Below, piece after piece: positions 1 through 10,189 of a DNA stretch of 64,000 bases. The DNA lies in assembly GCA_030295235.1 (NCBI GenBank), contig AP026135.1, positions 792,001 to 856,000 of the forward strand, in the 5' to 3' direction. The DNA is from Fistulifera solaris (Eukaryota; Bacillariophyta; Bacillariophyceae; Naviculales; Stauroneidaceae). Under the pieces are notes generated by a model that ran no database searches, was not told where the DNA came from, and saw nothing but the letters and a program-made list of their open reading frames with translations. The position numbers and the translations under genes were made by a program. Numbering within the stretch: position 1 is the first letter of the stretch; each line of letters begins with the position of its first letter.

Positions 1-827
1 TATAATGTCACTATCGTACACGATCTTGGATTGCACACGTTGCACGCGTTTTCACTTTTCTCTACCGATTGTTTGAACATTGTGCATCATTTGCGAGTAC
101 ACTTTGCTCACAAAACGGATTGTATACAATATCTATGAAATAAGCTTTTGCATTGAATAATCAATATCAAACATGCAGCATCTTAAAATTAGTATTGATA
201 GCGCTTTTGACTCTGTGAATTGGCTCCGTGCCTTTTCTATAGGCATCGTTTATCCTTTTACCTGGTAAAAAAGGCTAGATGAACCATGAGCTATATCCAT
301 CTGCATCGGTTTTTCACTATAGACCAACGTGTAGGCGACCTTTTCCGCGACTCCATTTCAGTCATGAACCATAAGCTTTTTGCGTTTTTATTTACTATAC
401 CAGGCACCGGTACCGGTACCAGGTACCTCTAGCTATATTTCAGTCATCCATTTACATTCTACGTTGTTAGTTCGCTCAAACTCTTATCCGTTTGATTATC
501 ATCTAAAACGATCACAGAGTGACAATCAACAATCAACATCAACTTCCTCAAATCGTAATCACGACTGCATTGAGACACGAATGAAGGACTCACACCCACA
601 TCACTCCGCCGCCGCCCGTTAATTTCGAGGATTTCTTACCATTCGACAATTGTTGTTTTCCTGTTGTTGTGTTGAAGTATAGCACTTTGATCATTTTTCT
701 GCTGTCTAGTGCAACAAACAAATTTCTGCAGTCACCCCCTTTACGAAAGAAGCGGGATGCATTCAAATTGGATCGATTTTGTGATCATCCTTTTTCTGTT
801 TTTCTTACGCACATTACCGGAGCGTTC
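1..827. other. intergenic region upstream of the folate gene
   Basis: No convincing coding sequence is visible here; short open frames have no conserved motif and mostly lack ATG starts. A cluster of overlapping ACCGGTACC and CAGGTACC words lies at 397-429. The right-hand part must contain the promoter and 5' UTR of the folylpolyglutamate synthase gene. Confidence 0.6.
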
Positions 828-2228
828 ATGCTTCGTTCTCTCCATCACCGTCCCTTACTTCATACCCTGCATTCTTCGAAGTTTCGCTTCATCATGTCCG
901 AACCTCGCCCTAGCGGTGTCTCCGAATATGAAAACTGGGTTCGACGATTGTACGAAACCAACATGTTTCACCCGGTCAAAATGGGCTTGACAAACATCGA
1001 GAACTTACATTCGGCGTTGGGTTACCCCATTGATGCCATTCCCACCGTAGTGCACATTGCCGGAACCAATGGGAAGGGGAGTGTTGCGCACAAAATTGCC
1101 AAAACGCTGGAACTATCGGGACAAAAAGTCGGATTATTCGTTTCACCTCACGTTTCGTCCTTTCGAGAGCGCATGCAAGTGAATGGCCACCATATCACAG
1201 AAGAACAAGTGACACAAGGGTTACCGCTGATTTACAAGATTTGTCAGGAGCAGGATATTCCGGCGACGTTCTTTGAAATTACAACAGCACTAGCATTTTG
1301 GTATTTTGTCAATCAACAAGTCGATGCGGTCGTTTTAGAAACTGGTTTGGGAGGACGGTTGGATGCAACCAATGTCGTCAAGGCCCCATCGTTGTCGGTC
1401 ATCACTTCTATTGGTTTAGAGCATACAAAAATATTAGGCGATACGGTTGAACTGATTGCGCTGGAAAAGGGCGGTATCATCAAACCAGGTCGCCCTGTTC
1501 TCGTTGGACCTCATGTCCCGCACGAAGTACTGCGGCAATGCGCCAAGGAAAAGGGTGCGCTTCATTATTATACTTGTGGAGATGTAGTAGGAGGGAGTGA
1601 TGACGAAACAGATTATGATAAAGAAAATGCACGAATTGCGTCCGCCGCTGTGAAGCTAATACTAAAAGAGAATCCGACGTGGACTATATCTGACGAAATG
1701 ATTGCCCGAGGTACTTCCCAGCGTCCGTCTTGTCGATTCGAGGAGATGACTTTGGACAGTGGGGTACTCGTGATCCTCGATGTTGCCCACAATCCACCAG
1801 CCATGGAATACTTGATCGCTAAACTGAAAGCCACTTACCCGGACCGGTCGTATCGAATGGTCGTTGGGATGTCTTCCGATAAAGATCTTAACTTGTGCGC
1901 GCAATCGATAATGCAAGAGTGCGACGTATCACGAATTCATTTGGTAGAAGCCGCCCATCCAAGGGCCGCAAAAGTGGAAGAGATTTTGGAAAAGGCTCCG
2001 CAACTGCGCGAAGCCAATTACGACAGGGAAGACCCTTCCATAACGAAACAGGTTCACTTGGCGTTAGATGCAGCTGCGTCGGCACCCAACGAGATTGTTG
2101 TGATTTGTGGAAGCGTCTTTCTCATGACAGAAGCCCGAGAAGCACTCGGTATCGACGAACCTCGGGACTCAGCATACATAGCTGAAATGGCAGGCGGGCG
2201 TGCGTCATGGTCAGGAGAACTTTGGTAA
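828..2228 (+). CDS. folylpolyglutamate synthase / dihydrofolate synthase (FolC family)
   Basis: ATP-dependent Mur-ligase-type enzyme that adds glutamate to folates (or to dihydropteroate). Visible are the P-loop AGTNGKGS near residue 80, the family motif ETGLGGRLDATN, and the C-terminal ligase motif ILDVAHNP. From the ATG at 828 the protein has 466 residues, normal for FolC. The frame is open further upstream but has no ATG there. The first about 22 residues (MLRSLHHRPLLHTLHSSKFR) are basic, free of acidic residues and look like a mitochondrial presequence; a second in-frame ATG at 894 would give a cytosolic form, so dual targeting from two starts is possible. No intron or frame break is seen. 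Whether it is the mono- or bifunctional enzyme cannot be told from sequence alone. Confidence 0.93.
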   Translation: MLRSLHHRPLLHTLHSSKFRFIMSEPRPSGVSEYENWVRRLYETNMFHPVKMGLTNIENLHSALGYPIDAIPTVVHIAGTNGKGSVAHKIAKTLELSGQKVGLFVSPHVSSFRERMQVNGHHITEEQVTQGLPLIYKICQEQDIPATFFEITTALAFWYFVNQQVDAVVLETGLGGRLDATNVVKAPSLSVITSIGLEHTKILGDTVELIALEKGGIIKPGRPVLVGPHVPHEVLRQCAKEKGALHYYTCGDVVGGSDDETDYDKENARIASAAVKLILKENPTWTISDEMIARGTSQRPSCRFEEMTLDSGVLVILDVAHNPPAMEYLIAKLKATYPDRSYRMVVGMSSDKDLNLCAQSIMQECDVSRIHLVEAAHPRAAKVEEILEKAPQLREANYDREDPSITKQVHLALDAAASAPNEIVVICGSVFLMTEAREALGIDEPRDSAYIAEMAGGRASWSGELW

Positions 2229-2491
2229 TACCAAAATTTAGCAAGCTAGATGTTAAAAACGATCACACCAGTAAATTAGTGTTTGTAATGAACTAATAAT
2301 AATTTATCATTGTCATGGGAAAACCATATTTTGGCTTGTGCGCGGTTTCGTGGTGACTAAGGCCAACGATGCTGTATAAACTGAATCTCATTGTAAAAGA
2401 CGAAAGCAAAAGTAGAGATCTCTACCCTTGAACTCGTTCTCTGTTCTTGGCAGCCTCAGCAGCGATCTCGGCTTGCATCTTTTCCTCTCGC

Positions 2492-3540
2492 TCAGCGGCG
2501 CTGCATTGCTGCTTCCGCCTTCTCTTCCAATCGTTCAGCCATTCGCTTCTTTTCACGAATTTCGATTTCCTTCATCATAGTTTCCATCATATCAAGCTTA
2601 TCCTTGATTCTGAAAAATAAGTCGCTATCCGCCTGGAGGTCACATCAAAGTCATTTAAGTGAGAAAAGATTTAATCAGTACAATCGCATCAACAGAAATT
2701 ACTTACACATGCAGTAATGTAAGATTTTCCAAGCTTCTTTCCAACCCAATCTTCCATGACTGGGTATACTTCATCTTTATCCATTTCAACACCAACATCT
2801 TCCATGATTTTGAGAAGTCCGAGTCCAAAGTACCGACTGTACATCCAGAACTCATCCGCCTTAACCGACCTAGCAATGGCTGCAAGAGGAGAGTCACCCT
2901 CACCTGTCAAAGCCGCTTCGATCTCGGCGCGACTCTTTCCCTGCGCCCATTGGTCAATCATTGCGGCTTCCGCACGGACTTCGGCTTCGTTGAGACCGAC
3001 GGATTGAAACAAGGAGGACACAATCTTCTCACCAACATCCTTCTCCGGATAATTTTTGAGCAGCAAATCACAAGTAAACAAGATTCCTAGACTCCAAACA
3101 GGATCACGGGTGAATCGAGCATTCACAATGTTCAAGTGGGTCGTACCGACCAAGTCCGTGACCATGTTCTTGTACAATGGGTTAATGGTGAAACCGAGGA
3201 GCTTCGTAAAGTCGGCAAAGGCTTCTCCCACAGTCTTCACTTTCTTCCCTACGAGATGTTTGTATCGTCGTGCGAAATCAGTATCGGCCTCACCCGGTCT
3301 GTAGTTTAGCTAAAACGATGTCGACGAATGAAATCGAAAGGTGAGCAAAAGAAAAAGATTCTCATTCTCTTGGATGCATCGATTACGTACCTCACGTCGA
3401 ATAGCTGCGTTCAAACCTGCATCGTCCAATGCACTACTCGAAAGGGCTTTACTCGAAGCATAAGCTGGTTTTGAAGCTGTGAAAGCAGACGACGGGGCAA
3501 GAAGCGCCAGCAGAAGAAGGGAAGTTCTCGAAAAGTTCAT
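2492..3540 (-). CDS. THF1: Thylakoid formation protein Thf1 / Psb29, plastid-targeted
   Basis: Thf1/Psb29 acts in photosystem II assembly/repair and thylakoid biogenesis. Three exons join in frame: 3391-3540, 2707-3309 and 2632 down to a TGA at 2492-2494 (introns of 81 and 74 nt, all GT-AG), giving 297 residues. The first exon encodes a signal peptide followed by APSSAFTAS, the ASAF-type motif with Phe at the cleavage site that marks diatom plastid preproteins. The second exon holds the family core ([33 protein letters not shown]), the third a charged helical tail. After the TGA another frame continues for about 24 codons of similar Glu/Lys/Ala-rich sequence to a stop at 2422, so the true end may be there and a one-base error near 2495-2500 is likely. 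Confidence 0.9.
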
Positions 3541-4190
3541 CGTTGTTGTTCGTGTTGTGTAATTTGTAAGCCAGGATAATAGAAGTGTCCAAACAAAAAG
3601 CTCCGAATGAGAGTAAACTGACTCTGATACAACAGACGTGTTGTCGTTGTTGTGAATGAGACAGTGAGAAGTGTCAAAGAGAAGGAACGATAATAACCTT
3701 ACAAGCTTTGAAATGCGCAGCTGCTGATGCGATCCTATGCGTTCAGCGTTGCTGTGGATGCAGATGACGCAACACGCACGTGACTCCATAAGTCGCTGTC
3801 AGAGGCCATTCGTCTACTTTTGAAACAAAGTCACGTTCCAGTCTATGAAAGATTATGCCAATATGTATTGCGGTGCGATGTTGGATAGACACAGGTGACT
3901 CTGTTTCTGACTCAGTGACCTTTTCTAACTGCGTTTCTCAAAGACTAAATACGTTCCTGATTATAGTTCGCGCTAGTATGACGTAGTGCAAGAATGCGTG
4001 CGTAAGTCATCCGTATGAAAGCTAAGCTGATTTTCAACTTGACGGGTGAAATCGCGTTCAACGCGTGCAATCCACGATCATGCCATTCAGGGCATTCATG
4101 CAAACAAAACAGGTAATAACCCATACTCATAGATTAATCAACAACTGACGATCTTGAAATTCGTGCCCTTGTCGTAAACAGAGCACTAGG
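3541..4190. other. intergenic region between divergent genes
   Basis: Divergent 5' flanks of Thf1 (minus strand) and the unknown gene at 4191 (plus strand). No conserved reading frame or RNA gene is recognised. Confidence 0.5.
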
Positions 4191-4818
4191 ATGCAGCGTA
4201 CCTCTTCAAATGAAGTTAGTAGTTTGTCAAGGAGACGAACAAGAACCGAAAAGTTTGTTATTCAAATATTGCAGATACTCGTGGTTGCGGTGGCAATAAT
4301 ACCTTCTAAGCCACACGCCGTGAGCGCTCTTTCATACGACGCGGATGTCGCACAGAAGAAGATCGTTAAAGCTATCACCGGATGATGAGATTAATAAAGG
4401 TCTTTTAAGAGCCAAAGAATTGTTGGCGAAATCCAAAGCCAAACTCGCAGCCAAAGAAGCCAGTTCGAAAAATTCACCCAACGATAAAGAGAAGAAACTG
4501 CCTTTCTTTGCAAGTACACGCAAGGTAGCCGCGAATCGAAAAGGTGTCATCAAATCCAAGAACGCCGAGGGCTTGGTGCTGGCGGACGGCGAACGAATGG
4601 CGGCTTTGTCGGAACAGGAAGAATGGGAACGGCGGGGACTTTTCGAACTCTTCGAAAGCGAAATTGACAACAGCGAGGATGTCTATTCGCAAGCGTCGGA
4701 GCAGTTGGCGAGTCGTGATGTGGCGGCATCCATCTTTAATCTCCGAAAGACACTGCAACAAGAAGACTACAGTCGAATTTTTGATAAGAGAAATTTCCTT
4801 ATTGGCGAAGATAATTGA
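4191..4818 (+). CDS. unknown secreted or membrane-anchored protein, frame broken
   Basis: I do not recognise a family. A first frame starts at ATG 4191 with a basic N-terminus and a hydrophobic stretch (about residues 25-45) ending AVSALSYD, a plausible signal peptide or anchor, and stops at 4383-4385. A second frame overlaps it from 4345 and runs to 4818 with a Lys/Ala/Glu-rich helical region (LRAKELLAKSKAKLAAKEA) and an acidic C-terminal half. Dropping one G of ATCACCGGATGATGAG (4380-4381) links them smoothly as KAIT-DDEINKG, so one gene of about 208 codons with a single-base error is more likely than two genes. Alternatively translation starts at ATG 4345 and the protein is cytosolic. Confidence 0.55.
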
Positions 4819-4934
4819 TTTCTGTGGATACATATCAGAAATTAGCGGGAAATAGTATTTTTTAACAACGATTACATTGTTAATTCGAGTCCGTTTCGTA
4901 TGCATAGAAATCTGACAAGCTCGCGAAGCGAAAA

Positions 4935-5502
4935 CTAACTTGAATGGGTTGGGACTCTGTAGCAAGAATCAAGACTAATGCCCAGCGGGGAGTACTTTTG
5001 TGCAATTTGATCCATAGCCTTGGCCATTTCGATGTCCTAGGTCGTATTCGTTGTCAGATTTCGAGTAAGAGAAAATTTTGCGGCTCGCAAAAGTCAAACT
5101 ATACCTTTTCGGTGACACCACCCGCATCATGAGTAGCCCAGGTTACTTCTACCGTATTGTAAACATTAAACCATTCGGGATGATGATCCTTTTCTTCGGC
5201 TAGTTCAGCTGAGCGGCTCATGAAAACCCAAGCTTGCCGGAAATCCGCAAACACGTACGTTTTTTGAATGGCATCACGATCCGGCGCCTTACAACATCAA
5301 GTAGATTAGAAAACAAGTCATAGGATAGAGCACTTGAAGATGAGATCAAACGTACAAGTTCCCAGGAATCCGGTCCCCACTTGCCATGCAACTCGGCCAG
5401 AGCATCGACGCGATCTTGATGTGAGAGTTTAGTAGCGAAGGACCGAATGTACCGCATTTGGGCGAGCGATCGCGCAGAGACAAGACGCGTGAGCAAAGAC
5501 AT
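4935..5502 (-). CDS. pterin-4a-carbinolamine dehydratase (PCD/DCoH)
   Basis: Dehydrates 4a-hydroxytetrahydrobiopterin, recycling the pterin cofactor of aromatic amino acid hydroxylases; also a transcription coactivator in animals. Three phase-0 exons: 5356-5502, 5105-5287 and 4935-5036, with GT-AG introns of 68 nt, giving 143 residues. The signature EEKDHHPEWFNVYNTVEVTW is complete, with the two adjacent catalytic histidines, and the downstream THDAGGVTEKDIEMAKAMD helix follows. The N-terminus is extended by about 25 residues (MSLLTRLVSARSLAQMRYIR) that are basic and lack acidic residues, suggesting mitochondrial import. No frame break is present. Confidence 0.93.
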
Positions 5503-5520
5503 TCTATCTAAGTTTCACTC

Positions 5521-5596
5521 TATGGTTTTACAGCTGAGCAGGAGAAGTAATAATATATTATGGTTTTATAGCTGAGCAGGAGAAGTAATAATATAT
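5521..5596. repeat. 38-bp tandem duplication
   Basis: Two adjacent copies of a 38-bp unit (5521-5558 and 5559-5596) differ at a single base, C at 5531 against T at 5569. The unit begins TATGGTTTTA and ends TAATAATATAT. It lies just upstream of the start codon of the PCD gene, in its 5' flank, and looks like a recent slippage or duplication. Confidence 0.9.
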
Positions 5597-5922
5597 TGAT
5601 CTTTCAAGTTGTATTTGCAGCGATTTGTGACACGGAGAAAAATACCAGGTAGGGTGGCGATTTTCGAGCATAAAACTGGCTCTCGTCCGCTCTCTCCGTA
5701 CCCCAGTACTACGAAACGTGTTTTCAGATTTTCTGCGCAAAGGAATACTTCTTCTGCGGCCACGGGTAACGGTGCGTCACTTGTTGGATGAAAAACACGC
5801 ACGATCCGCTTCAGCAAAATGTTATTGTCGCTGTTGTTGCTGCTGTTCTCTCTCGCAGCTTGCCTTACTTTGCACTAAATGACTATCGCTCTTCGCAGCA
5901 AGTGCAAAATAAATCAGCGATC

Positions 5923-7464
5923 ATGAGGGACAGGTCGATTCACGGGCTTCTGTGTTTATTGTTATTATGGAGATGGTCAACATGTCATTCACAACCACGC
6001 AACTCACCGGTCACTCACAAAACGGCGCATGATGATGTTGTTGTTCAAATGTTAACATTAGGCAAAGGCGACCTGCGAAAAACGAATGATCGAGTGATTT
6101 CTTTACTGCTTCGTGGAAATAATGAAGTTCGTTCACAAATACACGAGTCACTGCGAATGTTATCCGAAAACGAGTTGGATGAAGGCGTTGAAGTTGAAGA
6201 AGAGGACCACGAGGGTGACGAGGACGAACACGAAGACGAGGACGAACACGATGACTACGAAGTAGACGAAAACCGGGAAATACCTCCGGAGGACCCGGAG
6301 AAAATCGATATGGAAGACGCTAACGCGGAATGTGAAACGTGGCTGGAACGAGCAAACGAATTTATTAACGGAGACTATGACGCGTTTTCTCGACCGTGTG
6401 GAGAAGTCGGCAACGAAACTTCGCATGAGTTCGGGGAGGAAATAATACCGGATGTTGCTGTGGGTAATTTTTTTCGTTTTTCGATCTTCATGACATTGCC
6501 ACCGAACTGGCAGAGTACCGGAAACGCTTTAGACGATGCTCTTACAGCGGCACTTGACACTGCATTTCCACAATATCGAATCATGACCGATCACAATGAA
6601 TACAACTGGGGTCCCCCGTCGGATGAAATTGAAGCCGATATCATGTCTTACAAAGTCAAACCGAATCGTGTACGGAAAGATGAGGATCTCTGGTGGTGGC
6701 AGTACTCGTTCAAGTACTTTTGCTACGTTCCTGGGACAACAGACCCTATCGACAATGAAACTGGAAGAGAGGCCTTTCGGAATGTAATGGTTTGGATTGA
6801 GTCAAAGGAGCATCAATTGGAGACGATTAGCGGATTCGCGGAATATATGCAGGGGATTTCGTACAATGTCCAAATGAATCCACCCGTACCGTGCGACGAA
6901 TGTGTGTACATGTCACCATGTTACGGCTTAGAATGCGATCTATCACCGACGTACGCCCCACCAGCTCCTGTTCCCGAGTCAGACGGAGGCCCGATTACGA
7001 TTACCGTCCCTCCATCCGTTTCTCCTACCTTGACTTCATCAATCGAGCCATCGCGAATGGGTGCCCCACCTGAGGTTGGCATCACGACCACTGGCGAGAT
7101 CGTTTTGGATCCGTCGGCCTGGGATTGGAGACGGTATTCTGGTTTGGCACTACTGCTCACCACTGTCATGGGAACCTTCTGTTTGTCGCAAATGGCACGT
7201 TTGCGCACGGTGGCACGATCGCGCAAAGAACATTGGGGAAATTTGGCAACAGAAGAGGGCGTTGATGAACTGCTACGAACGGGATGGAAAGTGAAAGGAT
7301 CATTGATGGAAGTCTATGATCGCAAAAATGTTGGATATCGGGATAACGATTCGATGCTCATTGGGGGTTATGAACAACGCGTGCCGGTCGGTTCAGAGAT
7401 TGCCGTGAGTCGAACACAATCGGAAACGGTACAAGACACAGTCGTGGGGACTGCGCAATCTTAG
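5923..7464 (+). CDS. unknown type I membrane protein with acidic lumenal region
   Basis: No family recognised. The frame opens at ATG 5788, but the ATG at 5923 directly precedes a good signal peptide (HGLLCLLLLWRWSTCHSQ), so I place the start there, giving 513 residues. After the signal peptide come a very acidic Asp/Glu/His stretch (about residues 85-130), a globular region with scattered cysteines (CDECVYMSPCYGLEC just before a Pro/Ser/Thr-rich stalk), one transmembrane helix near residues 405-425 (LALLLTTVMGTFCLSQ) and a cytosolic tail of about 90 residues. This topology fits a cell-surface or endomembrane protein. No intron or frame break is seen. Confidence 0.75.
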   Translation: MRDRSIHGLLCLLLLWRWSTCHSQPRNSPVTHKTAHDDVVVQMLTLGKGDLRKTNDRVISLLLRGNNEVRSQIHESLRMLSENELDEGVEVEEEDHEGDEDEHEDEDEHDDYEVDENREIPPEDPEKIDMEDANAECETWLERANEFINGDYDAFSRPCGEVGNETSHEFGEEIIPDVAVGNFFRFSIFMTLPPNWQSTGNALDDALTAALDTAFPQYRIMTDHNEYNWGPPSDEIEADIMSYKVKPNRVRKDEDLWWWQYSFKYFCYVPGTTDPIDNETGREAFRNVMVWIESKEHQLETISGFAEYMQGISYNVQMNPPVPCDECVYMSPCYGLECDLSPTYAPPAPVPESDGGPITITVPPSVSPTLTSSIEPSRMGAPPEVGITTTGEIVLDPSAWDWRRYSGLALLLTTVMGTFCLSQMARLRTVARSRKEHWGNLATEEGVDELLRTGWKVKGSLMEVYDRKNVGYRDNDSMLIGGYEQRVPVGSEIAVSRTQSETVQDTVVGTAQS

Positions 7465-7542
7465 CTTGCAAACAAAATAATGTTCTGTATTTTTAGCCTT
7501 GACAAATATTATTTGTAACAATCACACTTATAAGTGCAGCCG

Positions 7543-8328
7543 CTATCTCCACCAAGCGTTGACCGAAATACTGAAACTAAGTGACTTTACGGCATGCCAC
7601 CACTTGAATGGAATGTACAAAACATCACCTGGATATAGAATCGCTTGATGAGAAAGATTCAAATCCAGATTTGGAAATTTGTGTCGGTCCAGATCAAACA
7701 CATCCGCAGCGCTCGTGTTGTTTTGTTGCTTCCATGTACTCCCCGTGTACAGCGCGTTGGCGGGATGACTCGCATCAAACAAAATCACCGACTTTTGACC
7801 GACGATTTGAAAAAGATAATTGTCGAGCGGATCATAATGCAACGGCGAATGCGTATCTCGAGGTCCAACCCACCAGTGAATGTTGTACCATTTGTTCTCC
7901 GCAAATTCAATGCTCGGCCACTGAATATCCCGGTGTAACGAAGCCGGCAAATCATTCTGGGCCATGTAGAGTAAATGCTCTTTGGAAAATTCCGAGTCTC
8001 CTTCTTCTTCGTGTTGCTTCCAAAGCTTTAGATACTCCATGTATTCACCAAACGAAAGAGTGACGCGCTCGCCTTGATTGTAGGCGCCCATCTCCACTTC
8101 ACCGACCCAATCCTGGTCTACTTTGTCAATCAAATAATCCCAGTTATTCCATCTGGTTAAAGCATCACATGACATGCGGAATATGACCGGCTGTTGTTTT
8201 TGATAATGCAACGCTAAGTGCGAATTCAAACGATGGGCATCAAGTTCTTCTAATCGGCAAATGCTTTGACCCGAGAAACGTCGAATTCGAGTACGTGTTA
8301 TCACGAGTCGTTGTTGCACGCCGAACAT
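7543..8328 (-). CDS. JmjC-domain (cupin) Fe(II)/2-oxoglutarate oxygenase
   Basis: A 261-residue protein made almost wholly of a small JmjC/cupin-8 domain of the JMJD5/TYW5/FIH type. The Fe(II) ligands are visible as HYD in THSPLHYDPLDN and a distal His in FKWWHAVKSLSFS; the strand between contains QIVGQKSVILFD and ends in SISVNAWWR at the extreme C-terminus. The first ATG of the open frame is at 8326-8328; upstream in-frame codons have no ATG. No chromatin-reader domain is attached, so a hydroxylase acting on protein or tRNA is as likely as a histone demethylase. Confidence 0.85.
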   Translation of the reverse strand: MFGVQQRLVITRTRIRRFSGQSICRLEELDAHRLNSHLALHYQKQQPVIFRMSCDALTRWNNWDYLIDKVDQDWVGEVEMGAYNQGERVTLSFGEYMEYLKLWKQHEEEGDSEFSKEHLLYMAQNDLPASLHRDIQWPSIEFAENKWYNIHWWVGPRDTHSPLHYDPLDNYLFQIVGQKSVILFDASHPANALYTGSTWKQQNNTSAADVFDLDRHKFPNLDLNLSHQAILYPGDVLYIPFKWWHAVKSLSFSISVNAWWR

Positions 8329-8851
8329 GATTCTTTTAGATTGAAACAAGTGAACCAATTGGTTTGTGCTACGTGTGTTGCTTCCACACAAATGAATAGC
8401 GGAAGAAAGTGTGATGCTGTCAGGAAATTGTTTTTTTTTCGTCAACTGTTCGGTTGATTCAGTATTGTGAAGTTTCTACTGAAGACATACAACGTTATTC
8501 AACCCAACAGCAACAACAACGGCGCTGATGACTGATGGCAAATGCCATACCTAGTAACGCACTCGCATCATGCATCTTTTCTTGAAAACAAAAAAATTCT
8601 CCGTAAAAATTTTATGAATAGCGGGACTGCAAGTCAGTTGAGTCACAAGGAAAGTCTCCCTACACATTGTTGTACGGAGTATAGTGCTTTTCAAGTTTAG
8701 CAACAACATCACTAACCACAACAAACATAAAAGCATTGACCGTCTTTTCATGTCTTCGTGTACAAAGCTTGCAACTTGTTATTATATATTGGTTTTAGCT
8801 ATCTACTTTTACAAATGTTTAAATCCATCCAATTTAGCGCTCTTCGTGTGC
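8329..8851. other. intergenic region
   Basis: Lies between the 5' end of the JmjC gene and the 3' end of the plastid membrane protein gene. A/T-rich, with no conserved coding or RNA feature that I can support. Confidence 0.5.
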
Positions 8852-9606
8852 TCACATCACACTGTTGTGCAAATCACCAATAGCATAGCCTGCACCGGCC
8901 GAAGCCAAGTGCCACAATCCATGAAAAAACATATAAGGTTGACCGTATTCGTATTTCCAAGAAAGACCCAAACACCCCAAGGACACTACAGCGAGTCCAA
9001 CTGCCACGGCCACATTCATGGTGTATAGAGAAGTCACGGCTACTGACGTGACCAAATAAAACGTTGCCAACCCCATGGCAAACGCGGCAAACACATAATC
9101 CAGTAACAGAGCAGCACGAACCGTGTTGGTGACTTCGAGCTGCTGATAGTGATACTGAAAGGAAAAGGCCGCACACAAATCCGTCGCAAGTCCCAATTCA
9201 TTGGCGCCCTGAAACTGCAATACCAGCCCCGCCAACAAGTACGCCAGATTGGTTGCCAAAAGATTCTCCCCGGTGTTGTTGCAGAGGTGTCGGGAGTTAA
9301 ATCTGCATACGACAAGGCCCAGCCCGACGAATATTCGTCCAAAATCTCTTGCACTGGTGCTGTTACAACTTCAATCGTCTGTAATAAGCCACTGGTATTG
9401 TCTGTAGTGAGAGTATCGGAAGCTTTGTCGTGACTCCAGCCTGGAAACTTTCTCCAGTAGTCGTCTATTCCGTCATTCTTATTCCACAAACAACTCGATC
9501 GATGTTTGTTTGCCATTTGAGTCGTCGACGTGAAAGCCTTTGCTTGCGCCAGGAACCCAATCACCAGCAAACTTGAGTATTGAATTCTTCCCTGGCAATG
9601 CATCAT
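8852..9606 (-). CDS. plastid-targeted multi-pass membrane protein, CREST/ceramidase-like
   Basis: Starts at ATG 9604-9606 with a signal peptide ending AQAKAFTST, the ASAF-like plastid import motif of diatoms. A soluble stretch of about 80 residues follows, then four to five hydrophobic helices; the last contains FFHGLWHLASAGAGYAIG, which resembles the HxxxWH-type motif of the CREST superfamily (ceramidases, PAQR receptors, TMEM8). The frame changes near a C4 run at 9268-9271: the N-terminal part ends SATTPG and the membrane part resumes ENLLATNLAYLLAG in another frame. One missing base in that run joins them; no GT-AG intron fits. Function unknown; the superfamily members are mostly metal-dependent hydrolases, but only one His pair is evident here. 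Confidence 0.65.
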
Positions 9607-10189
9607 TCAATAGAAGCAAATGTAAATAATAGAGATGTATAGTGTTGGTGGTGAAGATATGCCTTTGCTGCCTGCCTTGCTGCTGCGGCGAAAGAACAAA
9701 AGGAATACCGCTGTCTCGTTCGGGTGCCCGCAAGATTGGAAACCGTCGCGGGCCCCGCCAACGGCAAGCAACGGAGTGCCCTCCAACATTCCACGTGGAA
9801 AGGTCGAAACAGGTTACGTCATCCTCGATGCCACCAATCAGAATGCACACTTTTCCGTCATTTCGGGGTGGAATTTCCATCCGGGACTTGAATGGCATTC
9901 CGAGTAGTATGACTTGAAAAGTAAACTGCGTTCGTGTTCGTCTGCCGTCCATCCTTTGCGAGTGTCTACGTACTACGTACACACACACACACCATCCACC
10001 TATCAGAAAAAAAAGGGACGAGGAGAGCTGATGCAAGAACGACGTTTTTGCGCCTTGGGCGGTGGGAAGGTGAGAGAGAACGAAGCAAAGCGCATTGACT
10101 CAATTCTATTGTCATTCGTTTGATTCAATACTCGTTCTTTCTCGCATTCCTCTATCGCACATTCTTTTTTTTGTTGCTATTCTACCAGC
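9607..10189. other. intergenic region between divergent genes
   Basis: Shared 5' flank of the plastid membrane protein gene (minus) and the DnaJ gene (plus). Open frames at 9635-9907 (+) and 9607-9952 (-) overlap each other, have no domain or signal, and were not accepted. A short (CA)n tract is at 9978-9990 and a C/T-rich stretch precedes the DnaJ start. Confidence 0.45.

Noticed and set aside
4474-4965. 163-codon minus-strand open frame
   Set aside because: Antisense shadow of the unknown gene at 4191-4818 and of the 3' end of the carbinolamine dehydratase; no ATG-led conserved domain.
9607-9952. Overlapping open frames on both strands between the plastid membrane protein and DnaJ genes
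   Set aside because: No domain, signal peptide or consistent composition; each overlaps the other and the promoter region of two divergent genes.
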